From assembly GCA_019752335.1 (NCBI GenBank), contig JAIEMJ010000038.1, forward strand, positions 124,001 to 188,000: 64,000 nt of DNA, given 5' to 3'. How positions within the stretch are numbered: the stretch's first letter is position 1; the number at the start of each line of letters is the position of its first letter. Of the stretch, positions 25,236 through 33,899 are shown piece by piece. The notes under the pieces are model-generated. The model saw nothing but the letters and a program-made list of their open reading frames with translations, was not told the origin of the DNA and did no database searches. The position numbers and the translations under genes were made by a program. The stretch is from Bryobacteraceae bacterium (GTDB taxonomy: Bacteria > Acidobacteriota > Terriglobia > Bryobacterales > Bryobacteraceae).

Positions 25236-26261
25236 ATGATCGCTCCTGCGCCCGACGTCCAACAGCCGGAAATCGCCCTGAAAAAGCTGATCTTGTTAAG
25301 CCCCCGTGGCTTTTGTGCCGGAGTGGTGCGTGCAATCGACGTCGTCAAGATCGCGCTCGGCCTCTACGGCGCTCCCATCTACGTCCGCAAGGAGATCGTC
25401 CATAACCGCCACGTCGTAGAGGAGCTACGCAGCGTTGGCGCGCACTTTGTCGACGAACTGCACGAAGTGCCGGAAGGCGCCCGGGTGATTTTTTCCGCCC
25501 ATGGCGTCTCCCCCGCCGTCCGGGAAGCCGCCAAAGCGCGCGGCCTCAAAGTGATCGACGCCACCTGTCCCCTGGTGACGAAGGTCCATCTCGAAGCCAT
25601 CAAGTTCGCCCGGCAAGGCTACACCATTGTCCTGATCGGCCACTCCGGCCACGAAGAAGTAGAAGGTACGATGGGCGAGGCGCCGGACGCCATGCGCCTG
25701 GTGGAAACCGTGGAAGACGTGGAGCGCCTCGAAGTGCCAGACCCGGCTAAAGTCGCCCACCTCACCCAGACCACGCTAAGTCTCGACGAGACCTCCCACA
25801 TTGTTGAACGCCTGAAGCAGAAGTTCCCGCTAATCGTGGGCCCCAAGTCCCAGGACATCTGCTACGCCACGGAGAATCGCCAAGTGGCCGTGAAGGCCAT
25901 CGCCCCGCTCTGTGACCTGCTTTTGGTGGTGGGTTCGCGGAATAGTTCGAACTCGCGCCGTCTTGTAGAGGTATGCGAGAAGTCCGGCGTGCCCGCTTAT
26001 CTGATCGACGACTTTTCGGAGTTGCGCCCCGAGTGGATGGACGCTCCGCGCTCGGTCGCCATCACGGCCGGCGCTTCGGCCCCGGAAACGCTGGTGCAGC
26101 AACTGATCGAAGGTTTGCAGCGGCATTACGGTTACGGACCCGTGGAGAATGTCGAAATCAAGGAAGAAGATGTGCGGTTTAACTTGCCGCAGGAATTGGC
26201 CTCGTCAGGTAGCCGTTTAACGAAAATTACGCTACCTTCATTGCCCATCGCCCAATTGTAA
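25236..26261 (+). CDS. ispH: 4-hydroxy-3-methylbut-2-enyl diphosphate reductase
   Basis: 341 residues from the ATG at 25236; the open frame reaches back to 25005, but a promoter lies inside that stretch. IspH is the last enzyme of the MEP pathway, making IPP and DMAPP. The three [4Fe-4S] cysteines are in SPRGFCAGVVRAID, DATCPLVTKVH and SQDICYATENRQ. IVHNRHVVEEL, SAHGVSP, GHSGHEEVEGTMGE and SRNSSNSRRLVEV carry the substrate-binding His, Ser and Asn residues. It lies 39 bases before the squalene-hopene cyclase gene, placing isoprenoid supply next to hopanoid synthesis. Confidence 0.97.
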   Translation: MIAPAPDVQQPEIALKKLILLSPRGFCAGVVRAIDVVKIALGLYGAPIYVRKEIVHNRHVVEELRSVGAHFVDELHEVPEGARVIFSAHGVSPAVREAAKARGLKVIDATCPLVTKVHLEAIKFARQGYTIVLIGHSGHEEVEGTMGEAPDAMRLVETVEDVERLEVPDPAKVAHLTQTTLSLDETSHIVERLKQKFPLIVGPKSQDICYATENRQVAVKAIAPLCDLLLVVGSRNSSNSRRLVEVCEKSGVPAYLIDDFSELRPEWMDAPRSVAITAGASAPETLVQQLIEGLQRHYGYGPVENVEIKEEDVRFNLPQELASSGSRLTKITLPSLPIAQL

Positions 26262-26300
26262 GAAAACCAGTGCCCGTTACCGAAACGTAGAGAGTTGAGA

Positions 26301-28235
26301 ATGAGCCCGAGTCTGCAAATCAGTGACACGCTGCTGGCGACCGCCTTTGAGGCGGCCCGCAAGTCTGTCTCCGCGTTTGCCCGCCGCCAACACGCTGACG
26401 GCTACTGGTGGGGCGACCTCACCGGCGGCGACGCCACCCTCGAAGCCGACTATCTCCTGCTCCAGCTTTGGCTCCACTCGCCTGCTGGCGACACTTGGCA
26501 GCCTCCGGATCTGGGCCGTGCCCAGCGTGCCGTCAATTCCATCCTCACGCATCAGGCCTCCGATGGCGGCTTCAGCGCCTATCCCAAAGGCCCTGCGGAT
26601 GTCAGCGCCTCCGTCAAGGCTTACTGCGCCCTCAAGCTCGCCACGCGTATCCCCGGAATCACCGTCGATCTCGCGTCGCTTGATCGCTGCCGCGAAACCA
26701 TTCTGGCCCTGGGCGGTATGCAAGCCGCCAATAGCTACGTCAAAATCAACCTCTCCCTCTTCGGACTCTACCCGCGCGAGTTCGCCCCCAGCATCCCGCC
26801 CGAATTGATGCTCTCCGGGCCCATGATTTACGAAATGTCGAGTTGGACGCGCGCCATCGTCATTCCGCTCTCCGTCCTGCACGCGGCCAATCCGCAAAAG
26901 CCCGTACCCACCGGCTTCAACCTCGACGAACTCCTGAAGCCCGGCGTGCCGCTCGAATTCAAAACCGGCGCCAACTTCTTCAGTTGGAAGAACCTCTTCT
27001 TCCTCTGCGACGACATCGTCAAATTCTGGGACCGTTATCAAATTGATGCCGTCCGCCGCCGCGCCATCAACATGGCGCGCGACTGGGTCTTGCAGCGTTT
27101 CGAGAAATCGGACGGCTTGGCCGCCATCTATCCGCCCATGATGTACGCCATCATGATGCTGGATCTGTTAGGCTACGCGCCTGACCATCCCGCTCGGGCC
27201 GAGGCCCAACGGCAGTTCGACCGTCTGCTCGTCGACGACGGCGACCGTTTCTTCCATCAGCCCTGCTTCAGCGTCGTTTGGGATACGGCCATCGCCGCGT
27301 TCGCCCTCGGCGAAAGCGGACTGGCGGATCCGGCCATGCTGCGCCGTTGTGGCGATTGGCTTCTCTCGAAAGAAGTCCGCACCAAGGGCGACTGGAGCGT
27401 CAAGCGGCCGAACCTCGAGCCCTCCGGCTGGTACTTCGAATTCGCCAACGAACACTATCCCGACATCGACGACACCGCCATGGTGCTCAAGGCCCTGCAT
27501 CACACCGGCGCGTCCAATTCAGCCGAACTCCGCGCCGTGCGGGACCGCGCCGTCGCCTGGACGCTCGGCATGCAATCAAAAGACGGCGGCTGGGCCGCCT
27601 TCGACGTCGACAACAACTGGGAATTCCTCGCCGACGTCCCCTTCGCCGATCACAACGCGATGCTCGATCCCACCTGCCCTGATATTACCGGGCGGGTGCT
27701 CGAAGGCCTGATCCTGAGCGGCGTCGATCCCCAGCATCCCGCCATTCGCAAGGGCGTCGACTATCTGATCCGCACCCAAGAGCCGGACGGCAGTTGGTTC
27801 GGCCGCTGGGGCGTCAATTACGTCTACGGCACCTTCCTGGCCCTCCGCGGACTCCGCGCCGCCGGCGAAAGTGACCGCGAAGCCCACGTCTTGCGCGCCG
27901 GCGAATGGCTGCGCAGCATCCAGAACGCCGATGGCGGCTGGGGCGAAAGCTGCGAGAGCTACCGCAAGGGCAGCTTCGTTCCCGCGCCTAGCACCGCCTC
28001 CCAAACCGCCTGGGCCGTGATGGGCCTGCTGGCCGGCGGCGACGACACCTCGCAAAGCGTTCACCACGGCGTCGAGCATCTGGTCGATACCCAACGCGAA
28101 GATGGCACCTGGTATGAAGAACTCGCCACCGGCACCGGCTTCCCCAACGTCTACTACCTCACCTACCATCTCTACCGGGATTCGTTCCCGCTCATGGCTC
28201 TCAGCGAGTGGCTCAAGGTGAAACGCTCCGCCTAA
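26301..28235 (+). CDS. shc: Squalene-hopene cyclase
   Basis: 644 residues from the ATG at 26301; a TTG six bases earlier is less likely. It cyclises squalene to hopene and diplopterol at the membrane surface. The catalytic DXDD motif is PDIDDTAMVLKALH near residue 395. Several QW repeats are visible, such as QSKDGGWAAFDVDNNWEF, RTQEPDGSWFGRWGVNYVYG and QNADGGWGESCESY. The N-terminal repeat DGYWWGDLTGGDATLEADY is also standard. It is followed by hpnA after three bases. Length and motifs are complete. Confidence 0.97.
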   Translation: MSPSLQISDTLLATAFEAARKSVSAFARRQHADGYWWGDLTGGDATLEADYLLLQLWLHSPAGDTWQPPDLGRAQRAVNSILTHQASDGGFSAYPKGPADVSASVKAYCALKLATRIPGITVDLASLDRCRETILALGGMQAANSYVKINLSLFGLYPREFAPSIPPELMLSGPMIYEMSSWTRAIVIPLSVLHAANPQKPVPTGFNLDELLKPGVPLEFKTGANFFSWKNLFFLCDDIVKFWDRYQIDAVRRRAINMARDWVLQRFEKSDGLAAIYPPMMYAIMMLDLLGYAPDHPARAEAQRQFDRLLVDDGDRFFHQPCFSVVWDTAIAAFALGESGLADPAMLRRCGDWLLSKEVRTKGDWSVKRPNLEPSGWYFEFANEHYPDIDDTAMVLKALHHTGASNSAELRAVRDRAVAWTLGMQSKDGGWAAFDVDNNWEFLADVPFADHNAMLDPTCPDITGRVLEGLILSGVDPQHPAIRKGVDYLIRTQEPDGSWFGRWGVNYVYGTFLALRGLRAAGESDREAHVLRAGEWLRSIQNADGGWGESCESYRKGSFVPAPSTASQTAWAVMGLLAGGDDTSQSVHHGVEHLVDTQREDGTWYEELATGTGFPNVYYLTYHLYRDSFPLMALSEWLKVKRSA

Positions 28236-28238
28236 AGT

Positions 28239-29213
28239 ATGGCGAACACCCTAGTTACGGGTGCTACCGGCTTTCTCGGTTGGCACATCGCCCGGCTGCT
28301 GGTGCAGCGAGGCCACTCGGTTCGCTTGCTTTCCCGCCAAAACCTCCCCATCGACGGCCTGGACTGTCCCATCGCCCATGGCGACCTCCGAGACCGCGCC
28401 TCCCTCGAGCGCGCCGTCGCCGGCTGCCGCTACGTCTTTCACGCCGCCGCCGACTATCGCCTCTGGTTGCGCGACGAAAGCGAGATGTACGCCTCGAACG
28501 TCGAAGGCACCCGCGACCTGCTCGCCGCCGCCCAAGCCGCCGGAGTCGAGCGCTTCGTCTACACCTCTACCGTCGGCTGCATCGGCTTTCCCGAGCATGG
28601 CTCGGGTGACGAGACGCGGCCGGTATCGCTGGAGGAGATGACCGGTCCCTACAAGAAGAGCAAATTCCTGGCGGAACAAGTCGCCTTGGCCGCCGCGCGG
28701 CAACTCGATGTCACTATCGTCAACCCCACCGCTCCCGTCGGCGAACGCGACCCCAAGCCCACCCCCACCGGCAAAATCGTGATCGATTTTCTGGCCGGCA
28801 AGATGCCCGCCTTCGTCGATACCGGGCTCAATCTGGTCGACGTGCATGACTGTGCGCTGGGACACCTGCTCGCCCTGGAGCATGGCCGGCGCGGCGAACG
28901 CTATATCCTGGGCAGCGAGAATCTGCACCTCCGCGAGATCCTCGCGCGGCTGGCCCGCCTCACCGGGCGCCGCGCGCCGGACTTCCAGATTCCCCACTTC
29001 GTCGCCTACGCCGCCGGCGCCGCCTCCACCGGTTGGGCCGCCCTCACCGGACGCCCGCCCGAAGTGCCGCTCGACGCCGTCCGCATGGCCCGCCAAAAGA
29101 TGTACGCCTCCAGCGACAAAGCCAAGCGCGAACTCGGCTATGCGCCTCGCCCCGTAGACGACGCGCTCGCCCGCGCCATCGCCTGGTTCCGCGCGCAAGG
29201 GATGGCCGCATGA
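28239..29213 (+). CDS. hpnA: Hopanoid-associated sugar epimerase HpnA
   Basis: 324 residues. An extended short-chain dehydrogenase: the NAD-binding TLVTGATGFLGWHIARLL at the start, YVFHAAADYRLW, NVEGTRDLLAAAQAAGVERF, and the catalytic YKKSK in GPYKKSKFLAEQ. NPTAPVGERDPKPTPTG and ALGHLLALEHGRRGERYILG are typical of the hopanoid-linked branch. It is thought to act on the sugar of hopanoid side chains, though its exact reaction is unsettled. It overlaps hpnG as ATGA. Confidence 0.93.
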   Translation: MANTLVTGATGFLGWHIARLLVQRGHSVRLLSRQNLPIDGLDCPIAHGDLRDRASLERAVAGCRYVFHAAADYRLWLRDESEMYASNVEGTRDLLAAAQAAGVERFVYTSTVGCIGFPEHGSGDETRPVSLEEMTGPYKKSKFLAEQVALAAARQLDVTIVNPTAPVGERDPKPTPTGKIVIDFLAGKMPAFVDTGLNLVDVHDCALGHLLALEHGRRGERYILGSENLHLREILARLARLTGRRAPDFQIPHFVAYAAGAASTGWAALTGRPPEVPLDAVRMARQKMYASSDKAKRELGYAPRPVDDALARAIAWFRAQGMAA

Positions 29214-29869
29214 CGCTCGGCCTGGTCGCGGCGGACCCTTACGAACTCGCCCCTTACGCCTCGCGCCTCGCCGCCTGCGAAAGCCTGCGTCGCGCGCCCG
29301 CCCTAGGACGGACCCAGTCCGGCGACACCGTACGCCTGGCCGCCTTTGGCCCTGGCTTTCGCGCGGCACGGCGTGCGGCCGAAGCAATTCTGGCCGCCGG
29401 CCCCATTGACCTGCTGATCTCCACCGGCACCTGCGGCGCGCTCGATCCGTCGCTGGCCCTCGGCGATATCGTCGTCGACCCGCGCGGCCAGCAACCTCGC
29501 ACTGCCCTGGCCTTCCGCAGCGGACTCATCGTCTCGCAGGACCGCGTGGCCTCCACCGCCGCCGAGAAGCAGTCTCTCTCTCAGCAGGGCTTGGCCGTCG
29601 AAATGGAAAGCGCCGCCGTCCGCGACGTCGCCGGACGCCATCAGTTGCCCTTCGCCTGTATCAAAGCCGTCTCGGACTCGGCCGGGCAATCGCTGCCCCT
29701 CGACTTCAATCTCTACCGCGCCCCCGCCGGCCACTTCCGGAAAGCGCACATCGTCGCCGCCATGCTCGCCCGCCCCTTTGCGCGCATTCCGGCCATCCTG
29801 GAATTGCGCGCCCAGGCCCAGCTTGCCGCGCGCGCCTTAGGAGGATTTCTTGCTGACTGCCGTTTCTAA
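29210..29869 (+). CDS. hpnG: Hopanoid-associated nucleoside phosphorylase/nucleosidase HpnG
   Basis: 219 residues from the ATG at 29210 inside the hpnA stop; the longer open frame is a shadow of hpnA. Related to MTA/SAH nucleosidases: LLISTGTCGALDPSLALGDI and GLAVEMESAAVRDVA carry the purine and ribose-binding residues, and AFGPGFRAARRAAEAIL is the N-terminal Gly loop region. HpnG removes adenine from adenosylhopane to give ribosylhopane on the way to bacteriohopanetetrol. HpnH, which makes adenosylhopane, is not in the window. Its end overlaps the next start by 20 bases. Confidence 0.88.
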   Translation: MTLGLVAADPYELAPYASRLAACESLRRAPALGRTQSGDTVRLAAFGPGFRAARRAAEAILAAGPIDLLISTGTCGALDPSLALGDIVVDPRGQQPRTALAFRSGLIVSQDRVASTAAEKQSLSQQGLAVEMESAAVRDVAGRHQLPFACIKAVSDSAGQSLPLDFNLYRAPAGHFRKAHIVAAMLARPFARIPAILELRAQAQLAARALGGFLADCRF

Positions 29870-30941
29870 CGTGCCCCGTCGCATGCTCGCTGCCGTGTAC
29901 ACCGGCCAACAACAGGTGGAGGTCCGCGAGGTGCCCACCCCCGAAATCGGCCCCGGCGAATTGCTGGTCCGCGTCGAAGCCTGCGGCATCTGCCACACTG
30001 ACCTCAAGAAGATCGAGTATGACCTGCTGGCCGGCCCGCGTATCTACGGCCATGAAACCGCCGGCGTTGTGGCGGGCGTGGGCGCCGGCGTCACCCGCTT
30101 TGCCCTGGGCGACCGCGTGGTGGCCTTCCATCACATCCCCTGTAGCCAATGCTTCTATTGCCAGCGCAAACTCTACGCCCAGTGCCCCGTCTACAAGCGC
30201 GTCGGCATCACCGCCGGCTATGAGCCGGCCGGCGGCGGCTTCGCCCAGTACATCCGCATCATGGATTGGATTGTCGCCCGCGGCGTGGAGAAGATTCCCG
30301 ACGGCGTCAGCTACGCCGCCGCTTCGCTCGTGGAGCCCCTCAACACCTGCCTGAAGGCCGTCGTCCAAGCTGCGCCCCAGCCCGGCGACACCGTCATCGT
30401 CATGGGCCAAGGCCCCATCGGCTTGAAGTTCACCATGCTCTTGAAAGACGCCGGTGCCCACGTCATCGCCTCGGATCTCTCCGCCCATCGCCGCGCCCTC
30501 GCCGCGAGCCTTGGCGCCGGCGACGCCGTCGACCCTCGCCACACCGATTTGGCCACCCTCGCCCGGGATCGCTCCCACGGCCGCGGCGCCGATCTCGTCT
30601 TCGTCGCGGTATCGGCCCCTAAAATCGTCGAACAAGCCGTCCGCGCCACCCGTCCCGGTGCCCGCATCGTCCTCTTTGCGCAGACTTCTGAGAAGGAACG
30701 AATCGAGTTGGCCGGTGCCGACATCTGTAAGGATGAGCGTATGTTGTGCGGGTCTTACAGTGCCGATGTCGATTTGCAGGCTGAGTCGGCTAACCTCATT
30801 TTTTCCGGGCGCTTGCCGGTGGAGCGTTTGATTTCGCACCGCGTGCCGCTCGCTGGCTTTCGCGATGGCATGGAATTGGCCTTACATCCGGACGAGCAAT
30901 CCCTCAAGATTCTCATCGAACCGCAGCAGGGGATCGCGTGA
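29850..30941 (+). CDS. Zinc-dependent medium-chain alcohol dehydrogenase (first of pair)
   Basis: 363 residues from the TTG at 29850, five bases after a perfect AGGAGG; an ATG at 29883 is a weaker alternative. Catalytic zinc ligands lie in EACGICHTDLKKIE and IYGHETAGVV. The structural-zinc cysteines are CSQCFYCQRKLYAQC. The NAD(P)-binding Rossmann loop is VIVMGQGPIGLKFTM. It belongs to the sorbitol/threonine dehydrogenase group. The start lies inside hpnG and so is coupled to it, which suggests a side-chain or polyol oxidation linked to hopanoids. That link is inference. Confidence 0.87.
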   Translation: MLTAVSNVPRRMLAAVYTGQQQVEVREVPTPEIGPGELLVRVEACGICHTDLKKIEYDLLAGPRIYGHETAGVVAGVGAGVTRFALGDRVVAFHHIPCSQCFYCQRKLYAQCPVYKRVGITAGYEPAGGGFAQYIRIMDWIVARGVEKIPDGVSYAAASLVEPLNTCLKAVVQAAPQPGDTVIVMGQGPIGLKFTMLLKDAGAHVIASDLSAHRRALAASLGAGDAVDPRHTDLATLARDRSHGRGADLVFVAVSAPKIVEQAVRATRPGARIVLFAQTSEKERIELAGADICKDERMLCGSYSADVDLQAESANLIFSGRLPVERLISHRVPLAGFRDGMELALHPDEQSLKILIEPQQGIA

Positions 30942-31029
30942 GCCGAATTTTGGCCCGCACCCCGCAAAGGGCTGACGGGAATAGGTATACTGGATTGTTG
31001 GTACTGGTGTTGCTGAAGGGTGGTTACGA

Positions 31030-32070
31030 GTGAGTGTACGAATGCTCGCGGCCGTTCTCTACGGGAAAGAACATGTAGAGATCGAGCCGGTTGAGGTTCC
31101 TGCGATAGGTCCTGGGGACGTTTTGGTCCGCGTACGCGCGGCCCTGACGTGTGGCACCGACGTGAAAGTCTTCCGTCGCGGTTATCATGCGCGCATGATT
31201 GTCCCTCCGGCTCTATTCGGGCACGAACTGTCGGGCGACATTGTCGCCGTTGGCGCGGCCGTGCAGAACTTCCATGTGGGTCAACGCGTGGTCGCGGCGA
31301 ATTCCGCCCCCTGCGGAGACTGCCTTTATTGCCGCCGCCAATCCGAGAATCTCTGCGAGAACCTCCTCTTCAACAACGGCGCCTACGCCGAGTACATCCG
31401 CATCCCGGCTCGCATCGTCGAAAAAAACATGTACGAGATCCCGCCGCACGTCACCTATCCGGACGCGGCGCTGATCGAACCCCTGGCCTGCGTGCTCAAG
31501 GGCATTGAAGACTCGAACATCGCCGCTGGCGACTCGGTGGCCATTATCGGACTCGGCCCCATCGGACTCATGTTCGTCCGCATCGCCAGCCTCCTCGGCG
31601 CCCGCGTCATCGCCGTCGGCCGCCGCAAAACCCAATTGGATCGCGCCCTCCGCATGGGCGCGCAAGACGTCATCTCCACCGCCGACACCACCGACGTCGT
31701 CTCCGCTGTCCGCGCCAACACGGGCGGTCACGGCGCCGACATCGTCATTGAAGCCGTCGGTAAGCCGCAAACTTGGCAGGAATCGGTGAGCATGGTCCGC
31801 CGCGGCGGACTCGTCAATCTCTTCGGCGGCTGCCCCAACGACACCTCGATCTCGCTCGACACGAACCGCTTGCACTACTCGGAGATCACCCTCAAGGCGA
31901 GCTTCCACCACACGCCGGCCCTAATCCAGCGCGCGCTGAAGGCCGTCTCCCGCGGCGACATCACCGCGCACGACTTCGTCAATCGCGAAGAACCCCTGCA
32001 GAACCTGCTCGAAGTCTTCAAGCACCTCATGAGCCACAACGGCCACATGAAGATCGCCATCATCCCTTAG
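31030..32070 (+). CDS. Zinc-dependent medium-chain dehydrogenase (second of pair)
   Basis: 346 residues from the GTG at 31030. Catalytic zinc region ALTCGTDVKVFRRGYH and LFGHELSGDI, structural zinc CGDCLYCRRQSENLC, Rossmann loop VAIIGLGPIGLMFVRIASLLG. LNFGGCPN-like loop residues (VNLFGGCPNDTSISLDTN) and LHYSEITLKASFHHTP mark the sorbitol/threonine dehydrogenase-like subgroup. It resembles the preceding gene in layout but is clearly diverged, so it is an old paralogue. An 88-base gap separates them and contains a TATACT at 30986, so it may have its own promoter. Confidence 0.88.
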   Translation: MSVRMLAAVLYGKEHVEIEPVEVPAIGPGDVLVRVRAALTCGTDVKVFRRGYHARMIVPPALFGHELSGDIVAVGAAVQNFHVGQRVVAANSAPCGDCLYCRRQSENLCENLLFNNGAYAEYIRIPARIVEKNMYEIPPHVTYPDAALIEPLACVLKGIEDSNIAAGDSVAIIGLGPIGLMFVRIASLLGARVIAVGRRKTQLDRALRMGAQDVISTADTTDVVSAVRANTGGHGADIVIEAVGKPQTWQESVSMVRRGGLVNLFGGCPNDTSISLDTNRLHYSEITLKASFHHTPALIQRALKAVSRGDITAHDFVNREEPLQNLLEVFKHLMSHNGHMKIAIIP

Positions 32071-32329
32071 ACGATAGTGACCGGGTGTTTCCCAGCGCTA
32101 GTCGCTCCAGTTTCATTCTCCGTTGCCGCCCACATCGGTGCCATCTTCATGAAGACAGCGGCTCGTGCATTGTACGACGGGCCCCCTGGTCCGTCACCCC
32201 ATTTCAAACTCGGTAACAACCAATCAAAAAACACCTAACTAAATCATTCCAAATCACTTACTAAATTCCCCCCACCCCGAAGTTACCAACCCCACCCGTA
32301 AACTGGAATTAGGAAGGAAATTGCCAACC

Positions 32330-32893
32330 ATGTCATCAACCGCGCAACAAACCGCCAACCAGGAAAACAGCCAGCACTCCACCGGACCCCGCACCGCCGA
32401 AGGAAAAGCCAAGGTCAGTCAAAACGCCAACCGGCACAACCTCACCGGCCGCTTGCTCATTCGCGACGACGAACGGGAAGCCTTCGCCGTCTTCGAACAA
32501 AGCCACCGCGCCCAAATCGACCCTACCGGCCCCCTCGAACTCACCCTCTTCGACCAATTCATCGCCGCCGGCTGGAATCTTCAACGCATCCAAACCCTCC
32601 AAGCCGAAGCCCTCGCCAACGCCGACTTCCCCCAACTCGACCGCCTCACCCGCTACCACGGCCAACACGAACGCAGCTTTCACCGCGCGCTGAAAGAACT
32701 GAAAGCCCTGCAAACGGCCCGCGAAATCCAAGAGCGACTCGCCAACCCCAACAAAACGAACCCGCTTCCCCTAGCCGACCTAGCCAAAGTAAAACGAATT
32801 GGCTTTGTTTTGTCCCCGCAAGAAAACGCCGCCAGCGAAATCTCCCAACTCCTCAAGGACTACATCTTCGCCCCACCCCCCGGCGCGTCATGA
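32330..32893 (+). CDS. Hypothetical protein of the TGPRTAEGK family
   Basis: 187 residues from the ATG at 32330, with GGAAGG upstream; a TTG at 32321 is also in frame. It opens QENSQHSTGPRTAEGKAKVS plus QNANRHNLTGR, a motif I associate with multi-copy hypothetical families in Acidobacteria and Planctomycetes. The rest is helical and Gln/Ala-rich (LQRIQTLQAEALANADFPQL). The coding strand is unusually C/A-rich and purine-poor in third positions compared with neighbours. The stop codon lies inside the left arm of an inverted repeat. Function unknown. The 259 bases upstream hold no gene I can support. Confidence 0.7.
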   Translation: MSSTAQQTANQENSQHSTGPRTAEGKAKVSQNANRHNLTGRLLIRDDEREAFAVFEQSHRAQIDPTGPLELTLFDQFIAAGWNLQRIQTLQAEALANADFPQLDRLTRYHGQHERSFHRALKELKALQTAREIQERLANPNKTNPLPLADLAKVKRIGFVLSPQENAASEISQLLKDYIFAPPPGAS

Positions 32894-33081
32894 GGGCACA
32901 AGAACCACCCTGAATTACTGTATGCCAACCAGCCCCGAACGGAGTGAGGGGGTCATTCAGAATCAATGGAATCCACGGTGTACGAGGCGGTTCACGGAGA
33001 AGCCAATAGAGAAGGCGCTCACTCCCTGCGCGACTGGCTGGCCCGCCGCAATTCGGGGTGCTTCTTCTGCCCTCATGACGC
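32885..33081. repeat. Long imperfect inverted repeat, possible miniature mobile element
   Basis: Left arm about 32885-32950 and right arm about 33017-33081 are imperfect reverse complements. For example gcgtcatgagggcacaagaa on the left matches the reverse complement gcgtcatgagggcagaagaa of the right, and both arms end inwards at ggagtgag. Most positions pair across about 65 bases. The spacer is about 66 bases. The element overlaps the last bases of the gene to its left and fills the gap before the opposing cyclotransferase gene. It has no coding sequence of its own. MITE, REPIN or a large bidirectional hairpin are all possible. Confidence 0.6.
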
Positions 33082-33146
33082 CCCATGACGCCCGCGACTG
33101 TATGCGCGGGTGATGCCAAACTGGCCGAGGGGTTCGTGGGAACCCG

Positions 33147-33887
33147 CTATTTCCCGACCTTAATCTCGAAGAGCTTCGGCCACAGCTTCCCGGTGACGAA
33201 CAGCCGGTCCTGTTTCGCGTCGTAGGCGATGCCGTTCAGCACGTCCACCCCCTGGGCTTCGCTGGGCGTCAGCAAGCCGCTCAGGTCAATCCAGCCCAAC
33301 ACCTTGCCCGACACCGGCGAGATTCGCGCAATCAACTCCGTCTGCCAGACGTTGGCCAGAATCTCGCCTTTCACGTACTCAAGCTCATTCAAACGATCCA
33401 CCGGTTTGCCCTGGTCCGTCACATTGAGCTTGCCGGTCACCGCGAAGGTCTTCGGATCGATGAAGCGGATCTGCGCCGTGCCGTCGCTGAGGATCAGCCG
33501 TTTGCCATCGTTGGTGAGTCCCCAGCCTTCGCCCGTATAGGTATGCTCGCGGAGCAGCTTGAAGCTGAACCGGTCATACACAAAGGCCTTGCCGCTCTGC
33601 CACGTAAGTTGAAACAGCTGCCCGCCGAAGTTCGTCATGCCCTCCGCGAAGTATTGCGCCGGCACCGGCTGCCGCTGCAGCACCTTGCCCGTCGCGAGTT
33701 CCGTCATCCGCAGGCTGGAGCGACCGTTTAACCCGGTGCTCTCATACAGAAAACCGTCCAGGTAAATCAGCCCCTGCGTAAACGCCCCGGGATCGTGCGG
33801 ATAAGCCTTCACCACGCGGTAGCGCGCCACCGGACTCTCCGCCATCGCCGCTACCGTAAGCATAGTTAGTACAAGCCAGAGTTTCAA
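33147..33887 (-). CDS. Glutaminyl-peptide cyclotransferase (bacterial beta-propeller type)
   Basis: 246 residues with signal peptide KLWLVLTMLTVAAMAES. It shows the Glu_cyclase_2 pattern: YPHDPGAFTQGLIYLDGFLYESTG split across residues 29-52, YFAEGMTNFGGQLFQLTWQSG, GLTNDGKRLILSDGTAQI, LNELEYVKGEILANVWQTE and LNGIAYDAKQDRLFVTGKLWP. These enzymes convert N-terminal Gln of exported peptides to pyroglutamate. It follows hpnE by 12 bases on the same strand, so they share a transcript, although no functional link is known. Confidence 0.93.
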   Translation of the reverse strand: MKLWLVLTMLTVAAMAESPVARYRVVKAYPHDPGAFTQGLIYLDGFLYESTGLNGRSSLRMTELATGKVLQRQPVPAQYFAEGMTNFGGQLFQLTWQSGKAFVYDRFSFKLLREHTYTGEGWGLTNDGKRLILSDGTAQIRFIDPKTFAVTGKLNVTDQGKPVDRLNELEYVKGEILANVWQTELIARISPVSGKVLGWIDLSGLLTPSEAQGVDVLNGIAYDAKQDRLFVTGKLWPKLFEIKVGK

Positions 33888-33899
33888 ATCACCTCCAGT

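Noticed and set aside
28251-29387. 378-codon minus-strand open frame opposite hpnA and hpnG
   Set aside because: Low-complexity Gly/Val/Ala translation; the opposite strand encodes two well-defined enzymes.
29850-32070. The two zinc dehydrogenases as a recent tandem duplication
   Set aside because: They share fold and zinc motifs but differ throughout the catalytic loops and at the DNA level; they are old paralogues or separate recruits.
32071-32329. Possible small RNA or regulatory leader before the TGPRTAEGK-family gene
   Set aside because: The region is C/A-rich with few pairing possibilities and no terminator-like hairpin. Nothing beyond a Shine-Dalgarno could be supported.
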